Assembly: GCA_013397455.1 (NCBI GenBank) | Contig: VYZB01000340.1 | Span: 556,685 to 620,684, forward strand | From: Crotophaga sulcirostris | Lineage: Eukaryota > Chordata > Aves > Cuculiformes > Crotophagidae | DNA: 64,000 nucleotides | Direction of reading: 5' to 3' | Part shown: piece after piece, positions 1 to 12,430 of the stretch | Position numbering within the stretch: the stretch's first letter is position 1 | How the letters are laid out: every line of letters starts with the position of its first letter | Program-made: the position numbers and the translations under genes | Notes under the pieces: model-generated | Told to the model about the DNA's origin: nothing | The model's database searches: none | The model's input: the letters and a program-made list of their open reading frames with translations, nothing else

Positions 1-3000
1 TTATAGAGCTCTCCCGTGATCGGAGTAATGTTTTGCTAATTGTGCAAAATCAAGAAAATCATCAGAGAAGATGAATGTTATCTCACAATAACTGATTGTG
101 GTAGCCTTTTACAAGATAAGAGTCTAGCATCTCTAATTGGCAGACTTGCAGCTCGAGCTCCCATATTGTACCTAAGTTGTGTCTGTATTGCCTGTTTCTC
201 AAGAGGTGAGACAGTGCTGTAATCTGGAGGGCTCAGTTTAAGGCTATCCCCAAGAGAATATCAGGTCTCTGGTGATTACCAGCTTTGCAGCACCATTGGG
301 GATTCCCCAGGTTCCCCTGGCTCCTTCCACAGCACTGGAGGAGCATCAACTGCAGAGCAATAGACACCTTTGTGCGTGTTTTATGTTTATCTTTTCACCT
401 TTATAGTCATCAAAAATACCCTTTCTGTGTATGTATCTTTGGGTCATCTAGTGATACGTAAGTCTTAAAGTGATTAAAGATTAAAGTAGTCTATGAAAAA
501 TAAGTAGTTTTAACAGTGTTGTATCATCAGCTCACAGATTAAAACTGCTCTGCCACTCTTCCCATTTTGTATTCTCAGAAACTGACTGCACAAATTATGC
601 AGTCTCCTTTTTCAAAAAATCCTCTCCAGAAGCGTAACTGCTGAACTGGAATTGAAAAAATGATAACCTGCTTAACTGAGACCTATTTTTGTTTTATCCC
701 ATCTTCAGCAAAATCTCCCCAAATGACTGGGGCTCACAATAAGCTATCATGTTGTTCGATATTGAATGAAACATGGGTAATAAAGACAAATTTCTGTTTT
801 AAAGAGAAAGCTATTATTTCCATAAGAATGGTTGATCATTGGGGAAGGAGGTGTGGGTAGTTGCTTTGTGCTCTGAAATCTATATCCCCCTGTGCTATCA
901 AACATTGCCAAGGGCATGAACAAGGCACAGGAATCCTTCTCTGTTTGTTCTCTTTGCATGAAAGATTTGTGTAACCTAAATCTATGAAATAAGTATTCCT
1001 AAAAATAACCCTTCCTTCTCTGTTTTGCTGCCATCACTTGCAGTTGTCCATCAGGAGTGAAATGTCCCAGTTATGTGTATGCATGAATTGTGTAGCATGC
1101 TGCTACTTCAGTTTGTGTGTTGGGCCAAAAGATGACATAAAGGACTTGACTTACATGAAACAACAAAGCAGTCTTTGGAAAAGCTATACCTGGTTTCCAG
1201 TTTTCAGGGCATCTTTCACCTGGCCTAGTGAAATGACTAGATGAAATTGCAGCCATCTGATTCATCTCTTTAGTAGTCCCACCAAGGACAGAGTGCTACT
1301 TATGTCTAGAGTCTAAATTTCTCTGAAATAACATATGTATAAAAGCTGCCTTTGAAGTGTAATACCAGATAGTTTTAACAGACTCTGGTCCTAATAGAGT
1401 GAGGACTTGCTTTCCCCCACTTACATAGGTGACTTCTATTTATTAGCTATTAATGAACTTGAAATTTCATATAGCAAATATCTTCTAAAAGCAACCATAT
1501 GTCATAGTTAAACTACTAATAATGTATTAGGTGACTTCCTTGCTAGTTCAAGTCATGATTCACCACTTCTGATAAATGAGTTGTTCTGTGATTCACAGTG
1601 AGAAAAGTCTGTGATACCAGGACCATAAATGCAGGTAAACAGTTAGGATGTTTCTTCTTCTGTGTGTTAACTTTTATACTTAAAACATCCTCTCTCACCT
1701 TACTCATAATTTTTGAACTGAATGTCTTTGTATATCCTTGACTCCTACATAGTAGAATAAAGCAGACCGTTGAGAGGGTTTTGTTGCCAAGTCCTAGTAC
1801 AAACCCATAAACTTTAATTTTTAATGAAGATTAGTTTCTTTCTAACAAAGATGCAGGGAAGGACTATTACTCTATTTTATATGTTTAATGGATCTGTTTC
1901 TGCAGTGCAACTACCGGTATCAAAATATTTAAGATCCCTGTGCTCCACACATAAATTGAAATACAATTTAAGCATAGTCGGAGAGCAGAAAGGAGAAATA
2001 ACACTTGGGATTCCCTGGCATTTACCTTGTATACATTATTATTATCTGAATAATCTATGCTTTTGAATTACATATTTTATTGATATTGTACATTAAAAAG
2101 ACTCCTCATGACAAGCCACAATTATAACATATTCCACAACACTCTCCCAGACTAAAACTTGAGGCTTTGTTCAGCAGTGTGTGGGTGAGATGGAAACAAG
2201 GAGACATCTCATTTCTCTTCCAATGAAACCTTTGAGGGGTCAGGTACTGCCTAGTGAGGCACCAGGGGCATGGTGCAGGTTGGTGCCACCAGGTCCAACC
2301 TTCTCCCTGATGGCCAGGCGCATCCACTTCTCCAGCACTGTGCTTGGTGTGCTCACTGGAGGCTGTTTCTGAGTCAGGAGGATGTTTTTCCTCCGTGTAG
2401 GTCTGCTGAATCCCCTTCTACCTGGCAGAGATTTAGTCCTGAGCCCCGTAGAAAGAACAGCTTGGCACATAGGGTCCAAGCTGACACATGAGGTGGATTA
2501 TGACTTCTGCTCAGGAGAAATTACTGAGGAGAAATCTCTGTGACAGTGACGGCAGGAGTGGTATCTGCAGTGTGTGTGTGCATACTGACAGTCTATCTGC
2601 CGACTCTGGCGAGTGCTGGGTGCAAGGAGGTGGCCAGGGCTATCTGCTAGAGGGCTTAAAATTCCCCTGACCTAAAATCTTTCATTGTATTTGCTGTAGC
2701 TTTGCTCTATACTCACTTCTATCTGCACAAGCCATGCTGCTGTTGCAGTGTGGACCTTCATGGTACCACAGTAACAGGAATACCAGGGCATCCTTTTCCC
2801 TGGCAGGACTGCTTTCTCGCATTTATCTGTACCACTGTAGTACCATCATCTCCAACTAAGAGACCTCGCAGTCTAGGCATTGCAAAGTACATATACACTC
2901 TGTATCTAAATAGAATAGATTAATGCAGGGGAAAAAGGAACTATTATTATTGTGTTTCATATTTTAGAGAATGAAAATGAAGTTGTTTGTTCTGCTCCAA

Positions 3001-3449
3001 TGTATATAGCCAACTCTGAAATTTACTTGCTCAAGATATGATCAGATGCTTAAATAAATCCTAAAAACTCAGTCAATTTTTTTTTTCATGAGCAACTTCT
3101 TACATCAAGTTACTTTCCACAGCTTACTCTTAAATTAGTTTAACAATTGGAGCCCTAGGGTGACTTCTTTGTAACTTCTGAGGGAATGGCTGTCTTTTGC
3201 TGACTCCTAGAGCTACTATGCTTCTGTGAGGCTTTTGGGGTTTGCAGGTGGATGTAAATGTGCTCATTATTCAAACCAAAGATTCATTAGTAGAAATAGA
3301 AACTACATATGTCTGTTATAAATACATTTGAGGGGGGATGGAGTGAATGCTGAGTTTTCATGTTATATTTTAGTGTGATATTTGACTGAATACAGTAAAT
3401 CTAATATATTACAATTGTGTATGACAGAGCAAAGACTCACAGTCGTCAC
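1..3449. other. Non-coding AT-rich stretch, no gene recognised
   Basis: No open frame here exceeds about 80 codons and none resembles a known family. A moderately GC-richer part (about 2,170-2,660) has several short overlapping frames on both strands, as expected from a locally lower stop density; none looks coding. A good pyrimidine tract with an acceptor-like CAG ends at 1,043, but no convincing splice donor follows the open frame behind it (to about 1,244). Probably intron or intergenic DNA. Confidence 0.6.
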
Positions 3450-3950
3450 GCTTGGATCCCTTGGATGCATTCCACCCAGGCCTATGGACTTGCCAAATCC
3501 AGATATCTTAAGTGATCCTTTCCTTCATCCTTATGGAAGTGCAGCTTAGGGGCATAGCCCAGGGCCTGGATGAACATCTGGAATGGCTGTAGGATGTTCC
3601 AAGGGCTGGGCTACAGACAAGCAGCAAACTCCTGAGACAGCTGGTCTGGTTAGCAGATAGGTGTCTCTGTCTCCCCAGAAGGGAATATCCAACCACTATA
3701 ACCCCTTACTTCCTTTTTGTGATCTGTGGATCAGACTCAGTCACCTTCCAGTCCCTGGAAATCACTAGCTGCCACACTCCAATACTGTGGGGATCTTTGT
3801 CAGCCCACCCCTTCAAGAGCTGTCTTTGGCTATTCCTCCTTCAACCCAAGATGAGGCCTGGGCTCTTGCCCAGGAGTCTCTGTGGAGAATTGCGACTAAC
3901 CTTCAGAGTATTATTGGTCTGCTGCAGTTGTTTCTGACCCATAATCCGCA
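3450..3950 (-). repeat. Possible very old, degenerate CR1-like repeat
   Basis: This GC-richer stretch stands out from its AT-rich surroundings. At 3,460-3,495 it resembles, at roughly 70 percent by eye, the stretch of the minus-strand CR1 copy at about 27,690-27,725 that encodes the GPDGIHPRV region upstream of the reverse transcriptase core. The rest (3,540-3,950) I cannot place in any CR1 segment seen elsewhere in the window. It could be another part of an old CR1, another repeat family, or unique DNA. Confidence 0.3.
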
Positions 3951-6900
3951 CCACAGATAAGATATCTTACATCTAGGCCTTGCCATTAGGTAAGAGATGC
4001 TACTGCTGCTTATGGAGGTAACAGGCAGAAGAAATGTTTGTGATTTCTGGTTTACACCAAAACACATTTCTCAGGTCTAATTACAAGAGTAAGTGAATTC
4101 AGCTTGCTTGCTTTCTGTGTAGTGCGCTGACTGTACTTCGGATGAGTTGGTTAGGAATACTTCATCTGAAGGGAAGTTGAAAATACAATTGGTTTTGTCC
4201 TGAAGCTTATCCTCCTATTCGTTTGCTTTTGGAAAAAGAAATTACAGCATCAACCTAAAGGTCTTGGTCTCTTCCTCCCAGCAATGTTACACTAGGAGGG
4301 GAAGCTGGGAGGGGAAATCTCTCAGATTCAGAGCACTTTGACATTGCTTGTTCCAGGTTTTTTAAGGCCTAGTTTTGGGCAGTGGTACAAAGGTGCAATT
4401 ATTTGAACAACAAAGTGATGTGCTTCCAGTAGACTTGTATTTATCATGCTGTGTTCAGTCTGATGTATCTTAAATAATTTGTGGATTTTCTTGTAAGTGC
4501 AGCCAATTACAGTAATTGGACCTGGAGGTCACAAATATATGGATCACTATAGCAAAGTCTGGTTCTTTCAGTAAGGACTGTTCTCTTCTGAAAAGTGAAA
4601 GATACAAAGGAGTTTCTGTGGTTGCTGACATATTGTTCTCAAAGAGTGTAAATACTGAAGAGGAAGTCAGAAAGAAATAGGTTTTCTGGCTGTTGCTAGT
4701 ACCACTTATTTTCCTATGCTATTAAATAGGGAAAAGACTGTCTGTAGGTATTATTTTGTATCACTTCAGAGCTAGATGTACTGCTAACTTTCAGAGTACA
4801 GTTATTTTTCCCCACAGGCTTGCCTAGTTATTCTGTATAGTCTGCATTTTATATTCTTATGAAAGCTATGTGGAGGGATTATGCTTTAGATGAACTTCTA
4901 AAAGATTCATGTATATAAGTACTTGTTAGTCATAGGAAAATTAAAATTAGTTCATGCTAATGCAGATTCATACTAACATGAATCTGAAATGTAACACAAT
5001 GTTAATCATGTCTTCTTTCCCGTGCCATCAAAAAATTATCAAAACTGTGTTTCAGTTTAACTTGGAATGGTGACTTGGATAAAAGGAGTAATGAAGCCAA
5101 TGACAGTGCATGGACCTGAACTGTGCTATCTGGGCTCCTTTCCCTTATTTAGTTTCGATTCAGATATACAAAATAGATTATGCAGTCAGTGAATTCCTCA
5201 TTACTTAAATGTCTGTCACTTCTAGTTGAAAACTCTGGTAAAGAAATGTTGCTTCTGTTGTTGGTGTCAATAATTCCTTTAATCATGGAACGGGTTCTAG
5301 AAAAAATTCATTTTTTGAGATGTAATACAATCTGAAAGAACACGTACTAGTATGGGTGTTGTAATGTTTTCAGAATATTTCTGAGATTTATTTTCCTTAA
5401 CCCAACATTTCCCTTTATTCAAACAGAAAAGGAGACAATATACATATTTAAATGTGATTTGATGTAACGGGATAAGTACATTGATACAATATCAAAGTAT
5501 TTGATATATGGTAAACACGATTTATCTTGTTTCAGTGTAACTTGTACTTTCAACAAGATCTTGATGTTTTATTCATGTTCTTGATACCTAATTGGGAATG
5601 GTGGACTAAGGTAGAGGATGATAAGAGAATACTTTTACTAAACTCCTACAAAGCAGATGAATCATTAGCGATTTCTGCTTTGACATTAAATTAGCATGAA
5701 GGTTCACCGGTATGTATGTGAAATTGGATATTGGACAACAGCAATCTAGTAAAATCTTGAAGAAGCATAATTGGACAAGTCTGGACAATTTCATCAGAAT
5801 ACAATGAAATAAATTGACAGGACAGGCTTCTCTCTCGAACCACCGTGGGTGGGAGACATTTTGGTACAGGCTGCCTTTGCGGCGGGGTGCAGCTCATCAG
5901 GAGCTACGGTGAAAGGTTGTCTCCTTGGGAGGGCAGAGGAACTGACAGCTAGCAGGGAATGATTGAAAGGTCTTGCAAAATCTCTACCATTTTCAGCAGT
6001 ACCAGATACACACACACACACACAAATCTCAATATTTTCTACTTATGCTAGCTTTGTCATTGTAAGTGAGGTCTGCATTGCATTGGCAAGGAACACAGGC
6101 GAGTTTGGGTTAAACCCTGGGAGGGTGGCTCCCTCTGGTTCTGCTGATCTCTTCCTCTAGAACCAGATATTTCAAGGACTGATTTTAAGAGTAACTTTGA
6201 ACTGTTGCTGATGCTGGTGTGGGTTGTATCAGAAACAGCTTCAAGTGAGACGGAAGAAACCCACCAGTAATCTTAGCTTGCTTTTGAGTTCTTACAGGAA
6301 CTGAAATGATAACAGATATTTGTTGATGCACTCCCTAGATGCCCCTTAAAAAGCATTACCAAATATAATTATGCTTGTGAGAGTGGAATGAAGTTCATAT
6401 TTAGCTACTTGTAGGTTGAACCAACTGCATATTGTTAGGAAGCTGAAGGCAACAGCTTGATGTAGCGTTTCAGCACCTGGTTACATGAACCGGTCTGCTC
6501 TGAAAGAAGAAATGTCGTAATGCTGTAGTGGTAGATCTTTGATTTATGATGGTTTGTTTCACCCAACAGCTTCCAAATGGGAATCCTTGCCTACTTTTCA
6601 TACTGTGTCTGAAGACAGGTAGATACCTTTAGAGACCTATTAGGTAGCTGGCTGCTGTGAACCCCCAAATCCTGAGTGCTTCCTTTCTGCTTATGAAGAA
6701 GCAGGGAATTGGTTCCAGACTGGTAGGATGTTCTCCTTTTAACAGTGTCACTGGGACAGAGACATCTAAAATCCTCAGGTATGAAGATCAAAATAGAAAG
6801 AAACAATAATAAAAGGGAAAGTCAAAATATATTATGCCCCTGTAATGATGGGAGGCACCAAAAGACATTCAGAGAAGTGCAAGTGTAGGATTTCCAGTGG

Positions 6901-7170
6901 TTTTAAGATCTAGCTGTTACAAACATTATCTCAAAGCATCTCTGTAGTAACTGACAAATAAATCTTGTCTAAAATGAAAGTCCTGAGACAAATACAAGGG
7001 AAAGTAAGTGATAGAATGACTACTGTCCTTAGAGTGAAAACTATTAAAATTCCTTCCACAACATTTGTGTAGATCATAGGAAAACAGCAATGCTTAACAG
7101 TGATGATAGCAAGGTCTAGGAGGTACCTACCTTTTCAAAAGAAGTGGTACAACATTTGAAAGACAAGAAG
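3951..7170. other. Non-coding stretch, no gene recognised
   Basis: Unique-looking sequence with only short chance frames. It holds an AC dinucleotide run at 6,008-6,024. A small patch at about 5,820-5,960 is richer in CpG (about five CpGs in 140 bases) than its surroundings; I see no core promoter element tied to it. Confidence 0.6.
6008..6024 (+). repeat. (AC)n microsatellite
   Basis: About eight uninterrupted AC units are seen directly. It lies in non-coding DNA and is a candidate length-variable marker. Confidence 0.9.
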
Positions 7171-7718
7171 ATAGCACCTCGCTCACTGGATCACACCTTG
7201 AATACTGTGTACAGTTCTGGGCCCCTCAGTTTGGGAAAGATGTCAGGATACTGGAGGATGTCTGGAGGAGGACAACAAAGATGGTGAAGGGGCTGGAGCA
7301 CAAGCCCTGTGAGGAGCGACTGAGGGAGCTGGGGCTGTTTAGTCTGGAGGAGGCTCAGGGGAGACCTTATTGCTCTCTACAGCTACCTAAAAGGAGATTT
7401 TAGTCAAACAGGGGTTGGCCTCTTCTCACAGGTGACCAGTGACAGAACTAGAGGGCACGGACTTAAACTTCATCAGGGAAAGTTTAGACTTGATGTTAGG
7501 AAAAAGTTCTTCACTGAAAGGGTGATTGGCCACTGGAATGCGCTGCCCAGGGAGGTGATGGAGTCACCGACCCTGGAGGTGTTTAAGGGAAGACTGGATG
7601 AGGCACTGAGTGCCATGGTTTAAATGATGGGTTGGTGTTAGTGTTGGGTTATAGGTTGGACTTGATGATCTCAGAGGTCCTTTCCAACCTTGTGATACTG
7701 TGATACTGTGATACTGTG
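7171..7718 (+). mobile_element. CR1 LINE, 5'-truncated copy with TGATACTG tail
   Basis: This is the 3' end of a CR1 non-LTR retrotransposon in plus orientation. It starts inside the C-terminal part of ORF2 (the stretch encoding the conserved words around LEYCVQFW) and runs through the ORF2 stop at 7,621-7,623 and the short 3' UTR. It ends in three perfect TGATACTG octamers (7,693-7,716). Terminal octamer repeats and 5' truncation are the hallmarks of CR1 inserted by target-primed reverse transcription. The upstream half of the ORF2 frame is broken, but the last 60 or so codons (7,432-7,623) are open. A 95-bp relative with the same tail lies at 48,915-49,009. Confidence 0.95.
7432..7623 (+). 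pseudogene. CR1 ORF2 C-terminal remnant
   Basis: About 63 open codons give the extreme C-terminus of the CR1 ORF2 polyprotein. It has the recurring pattern R-G-x-G-x-K-L-x-Q-G-K-F-R-L-D-x-R-K-K-F-F, then HWN-x-LPREV, then LEVFK near the end. The same pattern recurs in the copies at 8.2, 12.8, 38.1 and 57.1 kb. It lies downstream of the reverse transcriptase domain and holds no catalytic residues. It has no start of its own; the frame is open only because the remnant is short. Confidence 0.85.
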
Positions 7719-8128
7719 AAAATATCTAACCTCACTTCTCTCCAGGACACAAATATGACCTGTGTGGTTGGCCTGGCCAAAAGGGTATATTCTGACTTTC
7801 CACTTTTTTGGATCATTGGTTTTCTAGGATGTAAAAAGCAGAGACAAATATCATATGTCAGCTTGGGACCTGAAATTCAAGTTGAGGTTCCTTTTTTTCT
7901 GGCAAGTTTCAAACAACAGTATAGATCCTTGTTAACTTCTAGACTGATTTAACCTATAGAGCACTTGGACATGCATTGGCTGTTCTGTAAATGTGAACAT
8001 GTAAAACATTCATTTTCAGTTGAATTATTTTTCAGCAGAAAAAAGCATAAATGGACAAGTGAAAATAGAATCCAACTCACTTTTCTATGGCCATCTTAGC
8101 AGCCCAGTAGAGTAGAAAGCAGAACATC
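7719..8128. other. Unique spacer between two opposed CR1 copies
   Basis: About 410 bases of AT-rich sequence with no recognisable element separate a plus-strand and a minus-strand CR1 3' end. Transcripts crossing this spacer could fold the two copies back on each other. Confidence 0.6.
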
Positions 8129-8536
8129 TCATAGAATCATATAATCACCTGAGCTGGAAGGAGCCCAGAAGGATCATCAAGTCCAACCCCTATCCCTACA
8201 TAGGACACTCCCAACATTCACACGATGTGATTGAGGGCATTGTCCAAATGCTTCTTGAATACTGGCAGACTTGGTGCCATGACTACTTCCCTGGGGAGTC
8301 TGTCCCTGTGCTCCACCACCTGCTGGGTTAAGAACCTCTTCCTAATATCCAGTCTAAACCTCCCCTGGCACATCTTCCTGCCATTACTTCTAGTAACTAC
8401 TTCTATCATGGGTCACCAGAGAGAAGACATCAGTACCTGTTTCTCCTCCTTCCCTTGTGAGAAGACAGTAAACAGCTATGAGATCCCCTCTCAGTCTCCT
8501 CTTCTCCAGGCTGAAGAGAGGCCTGAACATCTTTGT
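8129..8536 (-). mobile_element. CR1 LINE, 5'-truncated minus-strand copy
   Basis: Read on the minus strand, this begins near 8,536 in the stretch coding for [12 protein letters not shown] residues and continues through the ORF2 C-terminus. It ends at about 8,129 with an ATTCTATGA-type terminal repeat, seen on the plus strand as TCATAGAATCAT. The last ORF2 codons (8,409-8,218) are open and contain the [10 protein letters not shown] and LPREV words. The 3' UTR has the usual CR1 wording about 30-50 bases from the end. The tail differs from the TGATACTG copies, so it is a different subfamily. The plus-strand open frame of 141 codons over this locus is antisense to the repeat and not a gene. Confidence 0.95.
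8218..8409 (-). pseudogene. CR1 ORF2 C-terminal remnant
   Basis: Sixty-three open codons of the CR1 ORF2 tail, ending at a natural stop. They match the tails of the other copies in the window ([25 protein letters not shown]). No enzyme domain is present; this is a fossil fragment. Confidence 0.85.
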
Positions 8537-10842
8537 GCAGCAGATTATTTTAAGAGAGTAGCTGTCCTTTTCACAGAGGCATTTTTCCATACTAGAATTA
8601 TTTTTCTTCACATGTTTCCGCTTCTCTGTAAGTTGTTTTTTTTTAACTTGTATTAGAGTTTAGTACTTTCTAAACTTAAAGTGATTTTCTAGGAATTAAT
8701 TCTAGTTCTTGTTAAACAGCTCTAAAGACCACTCAGAGGACTCTGATGTTTTATTTTTTATGAAATTAAGGAAAGATTCCAAGTAAACATATAAAAATAT
8801 AAGCTTTACTAAATTGTAAACAGCTATGTAACTACCCTGTGCTGCTCTGAAAAGCTTTCTGCGTACCTTTATTACGTTACCTAAAGCTAAATATTTGAAA
8901 ACTAATTATGTCCATTGTATATTTGTGTATCTCTAAGCACAGCAAGCTGTAGTGAAAACAAATGTAAGTAGGTCCTGGTCAATGCCCACCAACATAAATT
9001 AGATTTTTTCATTGAGGTTGAGGAAGCGTTTGGCTCAGCACCGTAAGCAAAGACTGCATTCCTCCTACATGTGACCACCTAACTATATACTGTGGGCCAG
9101 AGCTCATTTGGCTACTGCGAGGGAAGCACCTTGATGTTAAGGACATACCACCTGCTGTATTATTTATTCTGTTTCTGCATTTATGCGTCCAGTTTTAATT
9201 TAGTATTGCAATGCCTTAGCTCCCAGCTGAGAGCTTATAAAACAACTGAAGGTTAAATCATCAGTTTAATATAATTGAAACCTGTTTCTCTTTTGCTGAG
9301 GAAAAAGAAGAATGTTCTAAAACAATATTCTATTCTCTCTGTGTTTATTTTCTCTGCATGTGAATCCTTCCAGTTGCTCACGTTTTGATTGCTATAGCAG
9401 AAATCACTCCAGGTTTCATCTGGGTGAAGAATCTCAGTCAAATTGCCTGTATAGGTAAAGTTTCAAACTGAAAAAAAAAAATTAATCTAGGGATTATCTA
9501 TGAAATTAAAGAAAAAGCTCTGAGACATAGGACATTTTAGAGAATAACCTGGGGATTACAGCGTACAAATGAATGAAAGGCGAAAGGAGATCCAGAGGGA
9601 AAGGTGAGAGTTTTGCTGAGGAATTCTCCTGTCATTTTCCCTAGGGAGGAGAGAAACAGAGTGGGGACAAAGTGGGAGGAGAGCAGTGTGAACATGCTCC
9701 TGGGTACCATGGAGATGGGTACAGTGTAAAAATCTGTATACTGTAGATAAGTAAGTGGGAGGTTGATATCAAACTCCTACCAGCCAGAAACTGGCTTTGT
9801 GCAGGGTAAACATGTTAAAGGGCTGGGGAGGAGGAAGCATTGTTTTATTCTCTGCCATGCTGTTTGCCTACTTAACACTTAAGAGAGTGAAGGGAAGGGG
9901 CAAATAAGTGTTTTTCCAGCTTGTGCTTTTCAGTATGACTATTGTGTTATCTGCATCCAGTCTATCAGGAAGGAAAAATTATGTTCTAGAGCTTTTTTCC
10001 CATTGAAATACTTTTGCTACTCCAGACGTGCTTTTTCTGTCTCTTCTTTTAATTTCAGTCTTAATTTGATTAACTGGGTCCTCATAATACAGTCATAATC
10101 CTTCTCCATGGTTCGCAAATGTAGGGAGAAATGTGACAGGTTCACTAGGAGCTAAATGTTACTTTATGTCTGACTAAGATGATATTTTTTTTTTAACTGT
10201 TGCCTTTGTGTTACACTGCTTTGAAAGACTGTCTCTGTTCATTTTAGGATTTCTTTGTTCTCTGCTTCTAATTTTTGCTTTTGTTGCATATAAGTCTGTG
10301 CTGTTATTTATTTCCATGACCATAAGGAAAATGCTACAGTTTGTATGTATGACGTACTCCTAAGAATTATTGGGTTTTTTTATTTTAAAAATCAAAAAAA
10401 ATCTGTAGAATAGTGTGTGTGTGTGTGTTTCAGAAGATTGTTATTTGTGCTGTCAATGCTTCTTAAAATACAAGCTGCGTGCTGCCTGTGAATCAGGTTA
10501 AGGCAAGCTGATACTTTGGTTCCAGTCCTAATTTCTTCCCTCAAATATTCCTCCCTGAAGCAAACCGGCTAGTTTTTAGACTATTTCGAGGGAGAAGGAT
10601 TGCTACTTAAGGAAGCCATTTACTAGTTCAAAAGTCTTGAGTAGATCAAAAGAGATGAGAAAGGACAGTACTTAGCTGGTGTAGCTGAGCATGGACAAAT
10701 CTGGAAGTACAAGATGCCCAGAAATGTACCGCAGTGACGTCTGCCTCCTGGTGAGGGTGTTTCTGTAGGCAGGGTGCTGTAACGTCAAGTACATTAACTT
10801 CGGGATGGTGGGAGCTGCTTAAATGGGGTTGCAACGGACTGA
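8537..10842. other. Non-coding stretch, no gene recognised
   Basis: AT-rich sequence with several poly-A and poly-T runs and one GT microsatellite (10,413-10,428). No frame has recognisable homology. I see nothing else in it. Confidence 0.6.
10413..10428 (+). repeat. (GT)n microsatellite
   Basis: Eight GT units are seen directly, preceded by an A-rich run. Simple repeat in non-coding DNA. Confidence 0.9.
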
Positions 10843-12430
10843 ATCGTAGAATCATAGAATACCAAGTTGGAGGGGCCTCAAGGATTGTCTTGTCCAGTCT
10901 TTCTTGGCAAAAGCATGGTCTGGAGAATATGGCTCAGTACCTTGTCCATATGAATCTTAAAGCTGTCCAGTGTTGTGTCTCCATCCTCCCTGGGGAGATT
11001 ATTCCAATGGCTGACTGTTCTCATTGTGAAAAATTTTTTTCTTGCATCCAATCAGAATCTTCCCAGAAGTAACTTGTACCCATTATCCCTTGTCTTTTCC
11101 ATTTGACTCTTTGTAAAAAGGGAGTCTTCATCTTCTTTGTAGCCACCCTTTAAATACAGGAACATGGTGATAAGGCCTCCCTTAAACCTTCTTTTCTCAA
11201 GACTGAACAAAGCTAGTTCTCTCAGTCTCTCTGACAGGCTTCCTAGTCCTTTGATCCTCTTAATGTCCCTTCTCTGGACCCTCTCCAACCTGTCCACATC
11301 TGTTTTGTATAATGAGTTCCAAAACTGAACACAGTATTCCAGATGTGTCCTTGACAAGCACTGAACAGAATGGGATAATGACTTGTTTATCTCTGCTGAT
11401 GATGCTCTTGTTGATGTGACCCAGTATCCCATTGGCTTTCTTTGGTGCAGCAGCACACTGTTTGCTCATATGGAGCTGTCTGCCCACCAGGACCCCCAGG
11501 TCACTTTCCATAGAGCTGCTCCCCAGGTGAATAGATCCCACTCTATGCTGCACTCTTGGATTATGTTTTCCCAGGTGCAAGACCTTACACTTGCTGAACT
11601 TCATGAGATTCTTGTTAGCCTACTCTTACAGCCTATCCTGGTCCTTGTGAAGGGTGGCTCTCCTTTCTCGAATCTCCAATTCCCCATTTGGTTTGGCATC
11701 ATCAGCAAACTTAATCAAGGTATGATTGATCTTGTCGTACTGATCAGTTATGAAGATATTAAACACTATTGGTCCCAATATCAATCTCTGGGGAACCTGC
11801 CTTGTGACAGGTTGCCAGTTTGAAAAGTAACTATTTACTACCAGGTTGCAGCTTGTCAGCCAGTTCTTCACCCACTGCATGGACCACTTGTCTAGACCAT
11901 AACACATCAGTTGCTGTTGGAGGAAGCTGTGGGAAACCATATTGAAAACCTTGGAGAAATCCAGGTAGGCAGTGTCCACCACTCACCCCATAACAACCGA
12001 GCAGGTTACTTTGTCGTCGAAGGTGGTCGGGCTTGTCAAGGACAATTTGCCCTTGGTGAATCCATGCTGACTTTTCCCAATCATGTGCTTCATTTGACTT
12101 GTGACAGCCACCAGGAGGATTCATTTCATAAGTTTCCCAGTGACTGAAGTAAGATTGATGGACCTATAATTTCCTGCATTCTCCTTTTAGCCTTTCTTGT
12201 TGATGGGGGTGACATTAGCCTTCTTTCAGTCTTCTGGGTTGTCCTAGAAGCTGTCTCTATGGCTTCTCAAAGATTATGGAGAGCGGCCTTACAACTGCTT
12301 CAGCCAGCTCTCTTCAGCACCCTTGGGTGGATATTATCATGGCCCATAGGTTTGTATGGGTCAAGCTCCTTAATAGATCACATAGCAACTCTTCCTTCAC
12401 TGACAGTGAGTCTGTGTTTTACTTTACTTT
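10843..12430 (-). mobile_element. CR1 LINE, long minus-strand copy spanning the RT
   Basis: The longest single CR1 copy here, about 1.6 kb. Reading down the minus strand it enters near the GPDGIHPRV region just upstream of the reverse transcriptase (about 12,340; seen as IHPRV with point changes). It then passes through the RT core with YLDFSK, LGPIVFNIF and FADD motifs, the LHLG region, the ANGILG region, the QRR and FSLEKRR regions and the tail, and ends at about 10,843 in ATTCTATG-like repeats. The frame is broken several times. The 3' end wording differs from the copies at 7.2 and 12.8 kb, so it is another, probably older, subfamily. Confidence 0.93.
11626..11982 (-). pseudogene. CR1 reverse transcriptase core remnant
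   Basis: About 118 open codons of the RT domain of CR1 ORF2. Motif A appears as AYLDFSKVF (residues 5-13; the second acidic residue usual after the F is replaced by N). Motif B is degenerate, LILGPIVFNIF (67-77). Motif C keeps both catalytic aspartates as FADD (92-95, about 11,698-11,709). In an intact element this domain copies CR1 RNA at the nicked target. Here it is cut off from the rest of ORF2 by frameshifts on both sides and cannot make a full enzyme. The downstream part of ORF2 continues in other frames (11,604-11,260 and 11,456-11,052). Confidence 0.85.

Noticed and set aside
1038..1244. Open frame behind a strong acceptor-like site at 1,043
   Set aside because: There is no 5' splice site of reasonable strength within or after the frame, no poly(A) signal follows closely, and the peptide is cysteine-rich without a recognisable pattern.
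8231..8656. 141-codon plus-strand open frame
   Set aside because: It lies antisense to the minus-strand CR1 copy at 8,129-8,536 and then runs into AT-rich DNA; no family resemblance.
11383..11823. 146-codon plus-strand open frame
   Set aside because: It is the antisense of CR1 reverse transcriptase and downstream ORF2 sequence on the minus strand, where the readable motifs lie.
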